Source of the DNA: an uncultured Endomicrobiia bacterium
Lineage (GTDB): Bacteria; Elusimicrobiota; Endomicrobiia; DTEH01
NCBI GenBank assembly: GCA_937936785.1
Contig: CALDDQ010000005.1
Coordinates: 62,001-126,000, forward strand
DNA length: 64,000 nucleotides
Reading direction: 5' to 3'
Within the stretch, counting starts at the first letter, position 1. The number at the start of each line of letters is the position of its first letter. Below are positions 28,158 to 37,261 of this stretch, in pieces. The translations under genes were made by a program, and so were the position numbers. Under the pieces are notes generated by a model. It searched no databases, was not told where the DNA came from, and saw nothing but the letters and a program-made list of their open reading frames with translations.

Positions 28158-28177
28158 TTATAATTATCGAATTATAA
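28158..28177. promoter_or_regulatory. Palindrome upstream of ArsR-type gene (candidate operator)
   Basis: TTATAATT and AATTATAA are perfect 8-bp inverted copies separated by four bases, in the 49-bp gap before the ArsR-type gene. More A/T repeats follow toward the start codon. A near-identical palindrome occurs at 49358-49376. In sequence this AT-rich, chance is a real alternative. Confidence 0.45.
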
Positions 28178-28178
28178 T

Positions 28179-29333
28179 TTATCTATATTTTATTTGTAAC
28201 ATACTTGTAAGAAAAGCAGTAAAAATTGTTTGAAGCCCCATAATGATAAAAGTTAATGCAAGTATAGCAGTTTTAACTTCTGTCAATGGACCAAAATTGT
28301 TTTTCCACCAGACATAAAAAATATAAAATATTATAACTAATCCTAACAATATCAAAGTTAAACCAAAAATCATTGCACGCTCTAAATTCACAAATTTAAC
28401 AATTTTATTAAAAATTTTTCCTTGTTCCAAAAATATTGATTGAACAAAACTTTTTGCTGACAAACCTAAATTTAACAACTGCCAACCTAAAAGTGTAAAC
28501 ATTGAACTAAACACTAAAACATGCATTCCCCAATTCCTTCCACCAAAATAAATATCTCCACGAACAAGATTAATTGTTAATAAAAAACTCACTATAAAAA
28601 TTATACTTCCGGGTAAAATAAATACATATCCTGGAGAATAAATTAACATAAATCTTAGATGTCGCCATGCATCTTTAAAACTTTCCAGTTTTGATACACC
28701 CTTTCTTGGATAATATGTTATTGGCACTTCTATAATTTTTAAATTTTTTTTCAATGAATGTATCACCATCTCAGAAGCAAATTCCATCCCTGTTGTGTGC
28801 AACCCCATTTTTTCATATGCGACCTTACTAAATCCTCGAATTCCACAGTGAGAATCAGAAATTTTCCCACCAAAAAATAGTCTTAGTATCCCTGAAAGAA
28901 TAGGATTACCAACATATCTATGAGACCAACTCATCGCTCCGGGTAAAATTTTTCCTTTAAATCTTGTGCCTATAACTAAATCGTAACCTTGTCTTAAATA
29001 ATTCATAAATTTTGGAATTTCTAAATAATCATAAGTATCATCTGCATCTCCCATAATAATATATTTTCCTTGTGCTTCCTTTATCCCACGACGTAATGCA
29101 GAACCATACCCTTTCTCTGGCTCTACAAATAACCTTACATAAGAATATTTTGTTTTAACAATATCTACACTTTTATCAGTAGAACCATTATCTACAACAA
29201 TAATTTCACCTAAAATTTTTTCATCCTCAAAAACTTTTTTTATTTTTTCTATACAAATTCCTATTGACAACTCTTCATTTAAACACGGCAACACTACTGA
29301 TAATTCATAAACATCTAATTTTTTTTCCTTCAT
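28179..29333 (-). CDS. GT2-family polyprenyl-phosphate sugar synthase (DPM1-like)
   Basis: A 384-residue GT2 enzyme. The GT-A domain has LSVVLPCLNEELSIG, IIVVDNGSTDKSVD, IIMGDADDTYDY with the DxD motif, and VIGTRFKGKILPGAMSW. This matches dolichol/undecaprenyl-phosphate mannose or glucose synthases. Four C-terminal hydrophobic helices follow residue 240. It likely makes a lipid-phosphate sugar for a GT-C enzyme such as the one at 12266-14551. It lies just upstream of the ArsR-type gene, separated by an AT-rich palindrome, and 26 nt after hemW-type genes end. Confidence 0.88.
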   Translation of the reverse strand: MKEKKLDVYELSVVLPCLNEELSIGICIEKIKKVFEDEKILGEIIVVDNGSTDKSVDIVKTKYSYVRLFVEPEKGYGSALRRGIKEAQGKYIIMGDADDTYDYLEIPKFMNYLRQGYDLVIGTRFKGKILPGAMSWSHRYVGNPILSGILRLFFGGKISDSHCGIRGFSKVAYEKMGLHTTGMEFASEMVIHSLKKNLKIIEVPITYYPRKGVSKLESFKDAWRHLRFMLIYSPGYVFILPGSIIFIVSFLLTINLVRGDIYFGGRNWGMHVLVFSSMFTLLGWQLLNLGLSAKSFVQSIFLEQGKIFNKIVKFVNLERAMIFGLTLILLGLVIIFYIFYVWWKNNFGPLTEVKTAILALTFIIMGLQTIFTAFLTSMLQIKYR

Positions 29334-29358
29334 ATTATTTACCTAAACTTAGTTTTAC

Positions 29359-30465
29359 TTAAAAAAATTCTGAAATTATTGCATTGGACAAAAACATATA
29401 TTTAGGGTCAATCTTTATTCTATCATTTTGTATAACTAAATATCCTTGACACACAAGTTTTTTTACAATATTTCCATATTTATCACTATCAATATCTTGC
29501 AAACTAACCCCTTGTATTGTCCTTAGTCCTAACATTATTTTTTCTTTAACTTTTTGTTCTTCAGACAATATTTCTTCTTCATAAGAATATTTTTCTTCAA
29601 TATATTCTTCAATATTAGAAATATTTTTTATTCTTTTGTTGTCATAAAAAGACACTGCACTACAACCCAACCCTAAATATTCTCCATAATTCCAATAGTT
29701 TAAGTTATGTTTACTCTCGAATCCTTCTAAAGCAAAATTTGAAATCTCATATCTATTATATCCATTTTTAGCCAAATTTTCAACAATAACATCATACATC
29801 TGTGCTTGTAAATCAGTATCTATATTATAGCCAATTTGATAAAACTTTGTATTTTTTTCTATACTCAATGAATAACAAGAAATATGTGGTGGAAATATCT
29901 TTTTTATCTCTAAAATATCATTTTCTACACTTTTTATATCTTGTTCTTTAAAACCAAAAATATAATCTAAACTATAATTTTTCAAGCAATTTTTTTTAAT
30001 AATATTTAAAATCTTAAATATGTGTTCTAAATTATGAACTCTACCTGCAATATTTAATATCTTATTGTCAAAACTTTGTATTCCAACACTGATTCTTAAA
30101 ACATTATCTTTAATTTTATTTGAACAATTTAATAAAATACTTAACTTTTCTTCATCAAAACTTTCCGGATTAACCTCAAAATTTATCTCTTCAACATAAG
30201 ATAAATTGAAATTGTTTATCACTATATCAAATACTTTTTTAACTTGTTTGCTGGTTAAAATAGAAGGTGTTCCACCACCAAAATATAATGTTTTTACATA
30301 TCGTCTTTTAGTAAACTCAATATCTAAATATTTTATCTCTTTTTCTATAGAATCTAAATAACAGTCTATTAGGTATTCACTTTTATCTTTAGAATAAAAA
30401 TCGCAATAATTACACTTTTTTTTACAAAATGGTATATGTATATACAAAGAAAAGTTTTTCGTCAT
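29359..30465 (-). CDS. hemW: HemW-like radical SAM protein (heme chaperone family)
   Basis: A 368-residue protein. CxxxCxxC is at C14, C18 and C21 (IPFCKKKCNYCDF), the GGGTPS motif follows near 63-68, and HNLNYWNYGEYLGLGCSA near 255-272 is the HNxxYW signature of HemW, distinguishing it from HemN. HemW transfers heme to target proteins and is not a coproporphyrinogen dehydrogenase. Its start overlaps the stop of the DUF116 gene by one base (TAATG). Confidence 0.87.
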   Translation of the reverse strand: MTKNFSLYIHIPFCKKKCNYCDFYSKDKSEYLIDCYLDSIEKEIKYLDIEFTKRRYVKTLYFGGGTPSILTSKQVKKVFDIVINNFNLSYVEEINFEVNPESFDEEKLSILLNCSNKIKDNVLRISVGIQSFDNKILNIAGRVHNLEHIFKILNIIKKNCLKNYSLDYIFGFKEQDIKSVENDILEIKKIFPPHISCYSLSIEKNTKFYQIGYNIDTDLQAQMYDVIVENLAKNGYNRYEISNFALEGFESKHNLNYWNYGEYLGLGCSAVSFYDNKRIKNISNIEEYIEEKYSYEEEILSEEQKVKEKIMLGLRTIQGVSLQDIDSDKYGNIVKKLVCQGYLVIQNDRIKIDPKYMFLSNAIISEFF

Positions 30466-30977
30466 TAGACAATTTTTTGTAATATATCTTCTATCTCTTC
30501 AACTTTTACATCTGTGTTTATACACGGTTGGTTCACTATAATATTTGCTACTGCTAAAACTTTATATGGATAAACTTCCTTTATCCCTAACATTAACTCT
30601 ACCCAACAAGCCACTGCTATAATATAATCAGGATTTATTTGTTTTATAAAAACTTTTGCTAAACTACCTCCAGGCGCAACTTTTAAATTCACACAATATT
30701 TTTCACTAAGTTTTATTATATCTTTTATTTTACATTTTCCACAACTCTTACAGTTTTCCACTGAAGAAATTATATTATGACTACAATCAAAATACTGCAA
30801 ACATCTTGGTAACAAAATCAAAACATTCCTTGCTTTATTTTTTTGACTGTTCAACACTATCTTATTGTTTAAATTTATCAACTTATTGAGTATAAAATAT
30901 TTTTTCTTAGTATTTTTAAAGTTTATCAGCCAAATAATTATTGGCAAAAAAATTTTGTAGAAAAAATAATTTCTCAT
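30465..30977 (-). CDS. DUF116-family protein
   Basis: A 170-residue protein of the DUF116 family. The N-terminus is hydrophobic and basic. The conserved core runs ILLPRCLQYFDC, CKSCGKCKI near 86-94, VAPGGSLAKVF and IIAVACWVELM, with NT near 150. The cluster of six or seven cysteines suggests a metal or iron-sulfur site. DUF116 genes often neighbour fmt, as here. Function is unknown; the cysteines suggest a redox or Fe-S role (inference). Confidence 0.82.
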   Translation of the reverse strand: MRNYFFYKIFLPIIIWLINFKNTKKKYFILNKLINLNNKIVLNSQKNKARNVLILLPRCLQYFDCSHNIISSVENCKSCGKCKIKDIIKLSEKYCVNLKVAPGGSLAKVFIKQINPDYIIAVACWVELMLGIKEVYPYKVLAVANIIVNQPCINTDVKVEEIEDILQKIV

Positions 30978-30980
30978 TTC

Positions 30981-31937
30981 CTAACCAAAAATATCTCCTA
31001 CTGAAACTTTATACCCACAAAGAAATTCTTTTACTGTCATTTCTTTTTTATTCTCAGGTTGAACAGTTAATATTTTAATCAATGTATTATTAGCACATTT
31101 AACTATTATACCATCTTTTTCAATTTTTATTATACTTCCTTCTTTATAAAATAATTCACATCTTTGGTTAATTATAGAAGTTTTTAAAATTTTTAGTGAT
31201 ATAAATTTTTCCTTAGTTTTAAGTTTTGTTGTTGCTTTTGGCCACAAAACTATTCCCCTAACTAAATTATGTATCTGCATATTATCTTTTTTCCAATCAA
31301 TAATTGCTAAATCTTTTTTTATTACTGGAGCATAACTTGCTTGACCAATTTGCTCTTCTTTTATTATCTGGTTATTTAATATTCTGTTTATACAAATACC
31401 ACATAAATAAATTCCAACTTTAACTAACTTTTTTGATAATGTTAAATAATTATCTTCGTATTCAATATTTATTCTTTCTTGTAAAAAAATTTTCCCCTCA
31501 TCCAATTTTTCATTCACCCAAAAAACTGTAACACCACTATGTTTCTCTCCGTTTATAAGACTCCACTGTATCGGTGCAGCTCCACGATATTTTGGTAAAA
31601 ATGAAAAATGAACATTTAAAACACCAATTTTGTGTAAATCAAGAATTACTTTTGGAAGAATCTTGCCATATGATACGATTAAACTTATATCTGGATTTAT
31701 TTCTTTTATCTCTTTTAAAAATTCTGATGAGTTAATATCCTGAGGTGAAAGAACCTCTATCCCAAACCTTTTAGAAAATATCTCAACAACTGTAGATGAG
31801 AATTTTAGCCCACGACCTTTTGGTTTTGCTGGTTGTGTTATAACTTTTTTTAATTGAATTTCTTTTTTTTCTCTTAGAAGGTCTAAAAAAGGTATTGATA
31901 AATCTGATGATCCCCAAAAAATTGTATTTAAATTCAT
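30981..31937 (-). CDS. fmt: Methionyl-tRNA formyltransferase
   Basis: A 318-residue protein. The formyltransferase core carries NVHFSFLPKYRGAAPIQ at about 108-124, with the catalytic N108 and H110, and LDEG near 146-149 supplying the catalytic Asp. The C-terminal tRNA-binding domain begins near 205. The enzyme formylates Met-tRNA-fMet using 10-formyl-tetrahydrofolate. It follows def by 8 nt, in the common def-fmt arrangement. Confidence 0.95.
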   Translation of the reverse strand: MNLNTIFWGSSDLSIPFLDLLREKKEIQLKKVITQPAKPKGRGLKFSSTVVEIFSKRFGIEVLSPQDINSSEFLKEIKEINPDISLIVSYGKILPKVILDLHKIGVLNVHFSFLPKYRGAAPIQWSLINGEKHSGVTVFWVNEKLDEGKIFLQERINIEYEDNYLTLSKKLVKVGIYLCGICINRILNNQIIKEEQIGQASYAPVIKKDLAIIDWKKDNMQIHNLVRGIVLWPKATTKLKTKEKFISLKILKTSIINQRCELFYKEGSIIKIEKDGIIVKCANNTLIKILTVQPENKKEMTVKEFLCGYKVSVGDIFG

Positions 31938-31945
31938 TAACTTTA

Positions 31946-32440
31946 TTATTCAAATTTTTTCTTATGTACTAAAAACTTTAACATTCTAATAAATGTCATT
32001 CTTTGAACAAATACTATTCCATTTAAATGATCAACTTCATGTTGGACAACTCTTGCAATTAAATCAGTCATAACAACTTTTTGCTTTTTTCCAGACACAT
32101 CATAAAACTCAACTTCAATCTTTTTGTTTCTTGAAACTTTGTCATAATATCCAGGAAAAGATAAACAACCTTCTTCTGCAACTTCCTTTTTTTTATCTAA
32201 AAATTTTATTTTAGGATTTATTAATACCATAGGTTCATAATTTTTGTCTTTGAGATCAACTACCACCACACTCTGAGATACTCCAACTTGATTTGCAGCT
32301 AATCCTATGCCCTTATAATTATACATAGTTTCAAACATATCTTTTACAAGTTTTTTTAGTTCGTTATCAAATTTTTTTACAGAAACAGTCTTCTGTCTTA
32401 ATACTTTCGCAGGATATTTATAAATTTTTAGTACAGGCAT
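31946..32440 (-). CDS. def: Peptide deformylase
   Basis: A 164-residue enzyme with all three signature motifs: GIGLAANQ at 44-51, EGCLSFPG at 90-97 and HEVDH at 134-138 (metal ligands Cys91, His134 and His138, with catalytic Glu135). It removes formyl groups from nascent proteins. It is followed by fmt, as in many bacteria, and preceded by cutA. Confidence 0.96.
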   Translation of the reverse strand: MPVLKIYKYPAKVLRQKTVSVKKFDNELKKLVKDMFETMYNYKGIGLAANQVGVSQSVVVVDLKDKNYEPMVLINPKIKFLDKKKEVAEEGCLSFPGYYDKVSRNKKIEVEFYDVSGKKQKVVMTDLIARVVQHEVDHLNGIVFVQRMTFIRMLKFLVHKKKFE

Positions 32441-32462
32441 AAAAATCTTTCCACAAAAAAAC

Positions 32463-32786
32463 TTATTTTGTTACTTTAGATATCCAATTTAAATATTCTT
32501 TACTACCAAAAAATATTGGTATTGCAATTATCTCTGCAACAGAATATGGATGAACTTTTTTTATTTCTTTTTCTAATCTTTTAAATAAACTTCTTTTGGT
32601 TTTCATTATCAGCAGAATTTCGTTGTCTTTACAAAGTTTTTCTTGCCAAAAATAAAATGATTTAATGTTTTTAATAACGTTAACACAAGCAACAAGTTTT
32701 AAACTTAAAACTTTATCCACTATCACATCAAAACTTTTTTTTGGTACTGTAACAAAAACTATTATATAATTTATCCTTTCAACCAT
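32463..32786 (-). CDS. cutA: CutA-like protein
   Basis: A 107-residue protein with the CutA trimer pattern: VFVTVPKKSFDVIVDKVLSLKLVACVN near the start, then FYFWQEKLCKDNEILLIMKT and HPYSVAEIIAIPI near 78-90. CutA has been linked to divalent-ion tolerance, but its molecular role is unsettled. The start overlaps the end of the nucleotidyltransferase fusion gene by 16 nt, so they are in one operon. Confidence 0.88.
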   Translation of the reverse strand: MVERINYIIVFVTVPKKSFDVIVDKVLSLKLVACVNVIKNIKSFYFWQEKLCKDNEILLIMKTKRSLFKRLEKEIKKVHPYSVAEIIAIPIFFGSKEYLNWISKVTK

Positions 32787-35293
32787 TGTTGTAGTTTGTT
32801 TGTATATTCATTTAAATATTTTTGTGTATCTTTTTCTTTCTGTGTTTCTACATAAATGTGAATAAAAGCTTCATTTGAATCAGGTAAAAATAATACCCAA
32901 CTTTTATCACCTAACCAAATTTTTACTCCATCAATTAAATCTAAATTATACTTTTGGTGTTCTTCTACAAGTTTTCTTATAATAAAACCTTTTTTATCCC
33001 AAGGACATGGTAGTTTATTGTGTAAAATATTAAAATCTGATATTTCACGTTTTATTCTTGAAAGTTTTGTTTCTTCTTTAGATAATAATTCTAACACTTT
33101 CCCTATTGTAAACATCCCATCAAAAGCTGTCTGAAACTCTGGAAAAATGTAGCCCCCCAAACCATCACTGACAAATTTTACTCCTTTACTTTTGCTTTCT
33201 TCAACAATATATCGTGGTAACGTTTTTGTCCAAACAATATCTACATCTTTTCTAACATTGCTAATAACTTCTTTCACAACATTAGATGAATATACCGGAA
33301 CAACTATTTTATGTCTCTCATCTTTTGCTAAACTACTGAGTTGTAAAAACATTATTATCATCATACTTATTTGTGAATCTAAAATTTTCCCTTTATCATC
33401 AACCAGATAAACCTTCTCAGCACTGTTGTCAATCATAAATCCTGCATCTGCATCTAATGTTGTAACAATGTTAGACAATTGTTCTAACGCATTGTTAAAC
33501 TCTAATTCTGTTCTAACTATTTTAGTAGAATCTATATAAGCATTTAGAGATACTACTTCAACTCCAAGTTCGCCCAAAATACTTGGAAAAATACTTACTG
33601 CAGGAGAATATGAATAATCTAAAACTATTTTTAATTTTGCTTGACGAATTTTTTCTACATCTAACGATTTTAAATATCCATCCTTATAATATTCACTTGC
33701 ACGTGGTGGCATTATAATTTCACCAATTTCTTCCAGACTTGCTCTTGGAAAATCTTCTCTTAAAAAAAGTTGTTCTATACTTTTTTCTTGTGCTACAGAA
33801 ATATCGTTACCGTTTTTGTCAAAAAATTTTATTTCTAAAATTTCCGGATTTTTTGGTGATAATCTTACATGTATACCACCGGCATCTCCTTCTTTCCCGA
33901 GTTCGTACCTTACCACAGGTATTGGAGAAGTACGCAAATCACCTACTTTTACTCCAGAAGACAATAATCCACTAATCATCGTCCTTTTAATCATACGAGA
34001 TGCTTTATGCGAATCACGAGATGTTATTACATATTTTCCTTTCCCTATTAACGCACCAAACGCAGCACCAAGTTTTGTTGCAAACTCAGGAGTTATCTCA
34101 ACATTTACTAAACCTGTAACACCACTTGAACCAAATAATATTCTTGACCATTTTTCTTGCCAAATTAAACTCGTAGATAAAGTTGCACCTTTCTCAACGG
34201 TTTTTTTAGGCCATAGTTTTAAATTTGTTTTTATATGTACCCAGTCGTCAATAATACATTTTTCTCCTATAACAGTATTCACTTCTATTACTACATTTGA
34301 CCCAATTTTACATCCTTGTCCTATAACATCTTCTTTTATTGATGTATTTTTTCCAATAACAACATTGTCCATAATAACACTACCAAAAATTGTGCACCCA
34401 TCTTCAATTATACAATTATTACCAATTATTGTTCTATTAATATTTACATTATTCCCAATCTTTGTATTGTTACCAACAATAACATATCCATCACAAATAA
34501 TATTCTCACCAATTTGTGTATTATGGCCTACAACAATTTCTTTCTCACCACATTTTATTTTTCTACCATCTATGTGAACCTTAATTTTTTGTTCCAAAAT
34601 ATCATAGTGACTAAACCTATACTCTTGCAAAGTCCCAACATCTTTCCAATAACCATCTAAAACACATGCATATAATTTTTCTTTTTCTTCTAACATCTTT
34701 GGAAATAAATCTTTTGAAAAATCATAAAGAACTTTTTGTGGGATATAGTCAAATATCTTTTTATTCAACATATAAATCCCAGTATTAACCTTATCTGAAA
34801 AAACTTCCCCCCAAGTAGGTTTTTCTAAGAACCGTTTTATTCTATTTTCTTCATCATAAATAACTATTCCATAACTTAACGGATCTGCAACACTTGTTAA
34901 TGCTATTGTTACCATCGCTTGTTTTTGTTCATGAAAAGATATAATTTTTCTTAGTTCAAAATCTGTAATAATATCCGCTGAGATTACTAAAAAATTTTCG
35001 TCTTTAATACAATCTCGCGCAAACCCTACCGAACCAGCAGTTCCCAAATCACCCTCTGGTAATAAATATTTTATGTTTACTCCAAGTTTACTTCCATCAC
35101 CAAAATAACCTGTAATATATTCGTGTTGGTATAATAACAAAACTATTAAATCATCAATACCAGAAAATTTTAATAATCTTATAACGTGTTCCATCATTGG
35201 TTTGTTAACTACAGGAACCATCGGTTTTGGGATAATGCTTGTAAGTGGTCTCAACCTTGTTCCAAAACCGCCTGCCATAATTATTGCTTGCAT
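32771..35293 (-). CDS. Fused nucleotidyltransferase / hexapeptide / phosphomannomutase-like protein
   Basis: About 840 residues from the ATG at 35293, chosen because GGAGGAGG lies just upstream; the longer frame at 35320 lacks a site. Residues 1-235 are a sugar-nucleotide pyrophosphorylase with GGFGTRLRP at 8-16 and KPMVP at 23-27. Residues 250-380 are hexapeptide beta-helix repeats. From about 385 there is a phosphohexomutase domain with SRDSHKASR (425-433). Its metal loop, normally DGDxDR, reads DADAGFMIDNSAEK near 614, so mutase activity is doubtful. It likely makes GDP-mannose or another NDP-sugar for the glycan genes. Confidence 0.87.
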   Translation of the reverse strand: MQAIIMAGGFGTRLRPLTSIIPKPMVPVVNKPMMEHVIRLLKFSGIDDLIVLLLYQHEYITGYFGDGSKLGVNIKYLLPEGDLGTAGSVGFARDCIKDENFLVISADIITDFELRKIISFHEQKQAMVTIALTSVADPLSYGIVIYDEENRIKRFLEKPTWGEVFSDKVNTGIYMLNKKIFDYIPQKVLYDFSKDLFPKMLEEKEKLYACVLDGYWKDVGTLQEYRFSHYDILEQKIKVHIDGRKIKCGEKEIVVGHNTQIGENIICDGYVIVGNNTKIGNNVNINRTIIGNNCIIEDGCTIFGSVIMDNVVIGKNTSIKEDVIGQGCKIGSNVVIEVNTVIGEKCIIDDWVHIKTNLKLWPKKTVEKGATLSTSLIWQEKWSRILFGSSGVTGLVNVEITPEFATKLGAAFGALIGKGKYVITSRDSHKASRMIKRTMISGLLSSGVKVGDLRTSPIPVVRYELGKEGDAGGIHVRLSPKNPEILEIKFFDKNGNDISVAQEKSIEQLFLREDFPRASLEEIGEIIMPPRASEYYKDGYLKSLDVEKIRQAKLKIVLDYSYSPAVSIFPSILGELGVEVVSLNAYIDSTKIVRTELEFNNALEQLSNIVTTLDADAGFMIDNSAEKVYLVDDKGKILDSQISMMIIMFLQLSSLAKDERHKIVVPVYSSNVVKEVISNVRKDVDIVWTKTLPRYIVEESKSKGVKFVSDGLGGYIFPEFQTAFDGMFTIGKVLELLSKEETKLSRIKREISDFNILHNKLPCPWDKKGFIIRKLVEEHQKYNLDLIDGVKIWLGDKSWVLFLPDSNEAFIHIYVETQKEKDTQKYLNEYTNKLQQWLKG

Positions 35294-35300
35294 AAAAAAT

Positions 35301-35308
35301 CCTCCTCC
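35301..35308 (-). promoter_or_regulatory. Strong Shine-Dalgarno setting the nucleotidyltransferase start
   Basis: Minus-strand GGAGGAGG ends seven bases before the ATG at 35293. It is the strongest ribosome-binding site I saw in the window and decides against the longer frame. Confidence 0.8.
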
Positions 35309-35351
35309 AAAATAAATCAATTATTATAAAAATTTTGTAGTTATAAATATC

Positions 35352-35765
35352 TCACGGAGGGTAAGCCGGATTCTGTATTTTTTACTGGTGTCATTTATCT
35401 AATGCGACCTACCTAAAATTTTTAGTAGTTTAGATATTGGTGATTAAAATAAATAGTTATATACTAATCACTACACTAAACTTACTAAACTTGGTCTTGC
35501 TTTCTGTAAGGATTTAGCCGTTTCAATCCTGCATTTTCTTGTTATATAAAGCAGGAATAATCCATAATAATTTATGGATTTAATCTTGTTTTCACAAGAT
35601 TACGTCACTGTTCGCACCTCTGTTCGACATTTAAGTCGTAACGGTTTGTTTCTTCTGAATAACCCAGAATAACAAACTACAGTTTTTTCCGATTATTCAA
35701 TAATCGGAAGAAAGTCCGGACTTTCCTCTCTGACAACTTATCAGAGCGACACCAACCCTCCAGAA
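35352..35765 (-). ncRNA. rnpB: RNase P RNA, class A-like
   Basis: Read on the minus strand, the 5' half has GAGGAAAGTCCGGACT (the conserved P4 region) and the 3' half has ACAGAATCCGGCTTA. GGAGGGT near the 5' end pairs with ACCCTCC near the 3' end to form P1. Between them are GAAACGGC and GCAAGACCAA blocks typical of the specificity domain. Length is about 414 nt. Boundaries are estimated from the P1 pairing. The RNA lies between the zinc-ribbon gene and the nucleotidyltransferase gene on the same strand, with no obvious terminator on either side. Confidence 0.95.
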
Positions 35766-35833
35766 AAATTTTATTGTCAATAAGACAAGTTAGTTTATGT
35801 TAGTGATTATCTTTTCAAACATCAAACAATATA

Positions 35834-36562
35834 TTATTTTTCTAAATCTTCTTGAATATACAATATTCTTGAACATGACTCACAAAGTATAAATTCTTCA
35901 TACTTTGAAACTTCATTTATCTCTTGTTGTGTTAATCGCATATTACAAACACCACACGCTTTGTCTTTCACAATTGCAAGTGCAATACCATCCCTGTTTT
36001 TCCTAACATGTTCATAAATTTCAAGATATTTTGGATTAATATCATTGCTTAAAGTCTGTCTTTCAGATTCTTTTTGTAATATTTGCTGTTCAATAACTTG
36101 TTGCTGGGTTTTTAATTCAACAATTTGTTTTTCTATACCAGATTTTTTTTCATTAAGTTCTTTATCAAAAATTTTTATCTTGTTATTAGCATCATCTTGT
36201 TTTGACAATAATTCCAAAATTTCAGTCTCAATTTTATCTTTTTCTAATTTTAAACTTTGTATTTCATTTAATAATGCTTTATATTGTTCATTTGTTTTTA
36301 CACTATTAAGTTCACTATTGTGCTTGTTAATTTTCTCTTCTATGGACCGAATATCTCCTTCCTTCTGTTTCAACTGCAACTGTATTTGTTTTAAATCAGA
36401 TTTATTTATTTCAACAGATTGTTGTAACTGTTGAATTTGTTGGTTCAATTTTTCAATAGATATTGGAATGCTCTCCAACTGTTCTTTTAAAGAAGATATT
36501 TCAATATCTTTATTCTGTAAATTAAAAAGTTTTTTTAACTCTAATAAAAATTGTTCCTTCAT
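35834..36562 (-). CDS. Coiled-coil C4-type zinc-ribbon protein (CdsZ/DUF164-like)
   Basis: A 242-residue protein. Residues 10-180 form a long coiled coil rich in Q, E, K and L. The C-terminus is a zinc ribbon with CGVC near 203-206 and CESC near 227-230. This matches the CdsZ/DUF164 family, whose members are suggested to bind nucleic acid or mediate protein contacts. It lies 25 nt after rpe and about 70 nt before rnpB. The exact role is unknown. Confidence 0.82.
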   Translation of the reverse strand: MKEQFLLELKKLFNLQNKDIEISSLKEQLESIPISIEKLNQQIQQLQQSVEINKSDLKQIQLQLKQKEGDIRSIEEKINKHNSELNSVKTNEQYKALLNEIQSLKLEKDKIETEILELLSKQDDANNKIKIFDKELNEKKSGIEKQIVELKTQQQVIEQQILQKESERQTLSNDINPKYLEIYEHVRKNRDGIALAIVKDKACGVCNMRLTQQEINEVSKYEEFILCESCSRILYIQEDLEK

Positions 36563-36586
36563 TGTTTTTAGTTTATAAAAAAAAAT

Positions 36587-37261
36587 TTATTTTATCAATG
36601 TTTTAAAATACTTTATTTTTGATTTAATGTCTTTTTTGCTAAAAATTGCACTTCCTATAACTGGTAAATCACATCCTCGACTAACTATTTCACAAACGTT
36701 TTTTTCATTTATTCCACCATCAGCAGATATTATAAAATTTAATTTTTTTTCTTTCTTATAAATCCTAAAAAAATCAATTTTAGATAAACATTCTTTAATA
36801 ATTTTTTGCCCGCCAAAACCTGGTTCAACTGTCATAATAAGAACTAAATCAATGTATTTCATATACTCTAAAATTTTTAATGGACTTGTTTTTGGTTTTA
36901 TTGATATCCCAGCTAATCTATTTTGTTTTTTTATACTCCTAATTAAATTTATGATATCACTTTTTTTCAATGATTCATAATGAATTGTTATTATATCCGA
37001 ACCACAATCAATATATTGTTGTAAAGTTTTTTGTGGGCAATTTACCATCAAATGCGTATCTAAAATAAATTCAGTATTTTTTCTTATAGAATCTATCATC
37101 AATGGACCAAAAGTTAGATTTGGCACAAAATTTCCATCCATTATATCCAAATGTAAAAATTTTATTCCACAGTTATCTAAAATTTTTAAAGTTTTTTTTA
37201 TTTCTAACAAATCACTGTTTAATATAGACACAGTCATTTGTGGAAAATTATTTTTCATCAA
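36587..37261 (-). CDS. rpe: Ribulose-phosphate 3-epimerase
   Basis: A 224-residue TIM-barrel enzyme with LDIMDGNFVPN at 38-48 and MTVEPGFGGQK near 145-155, followed by the SADGGIN phosphate-binding loop. It interconverts ribulose 5-phosphate and xylulose 5-phosphate. The start overlaps the PASTA-protein gene by 14 nt. A PASTA-bearing gene next to rpe recalls the Bacillus prkC-cpgA-rpe order. Confidence 0.95.
   Translation of the reverse strand: MMKNNFPQMTVSILNSDLLEIKKTLKILDNCGIKFLHLDIMDGNFVPNLTFGPLMIDSIRKNTEFILDTHLMVNCPQKTLQQYIDCGSDIITIHYESLKKSDIINLIRSIKKQNRLAGISIKPKTSPLKILEYMKYIDLVLIMTVEPGFGGQKIIKECLSKIDFFRIYKKEKKLNFIISADGGINEKNVCEIVSRGCDLPVIGSAIFSKKDIKSKIKYFKTLIK

Noticed and set aside
33816-34577. 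253-residue plus-strand reading frame
   Set aside because: It lies wholly opposite the nucleotidyltransferase fusion, lacks family motifs, and is antisense shadow coding.
35797-35825. Promoter for rnpB (TTGATG, 17 bp, TAACAT)
   Set aside because: Weak boxes, and the -10 would be about 30 bp before the expected RNA 5' end.
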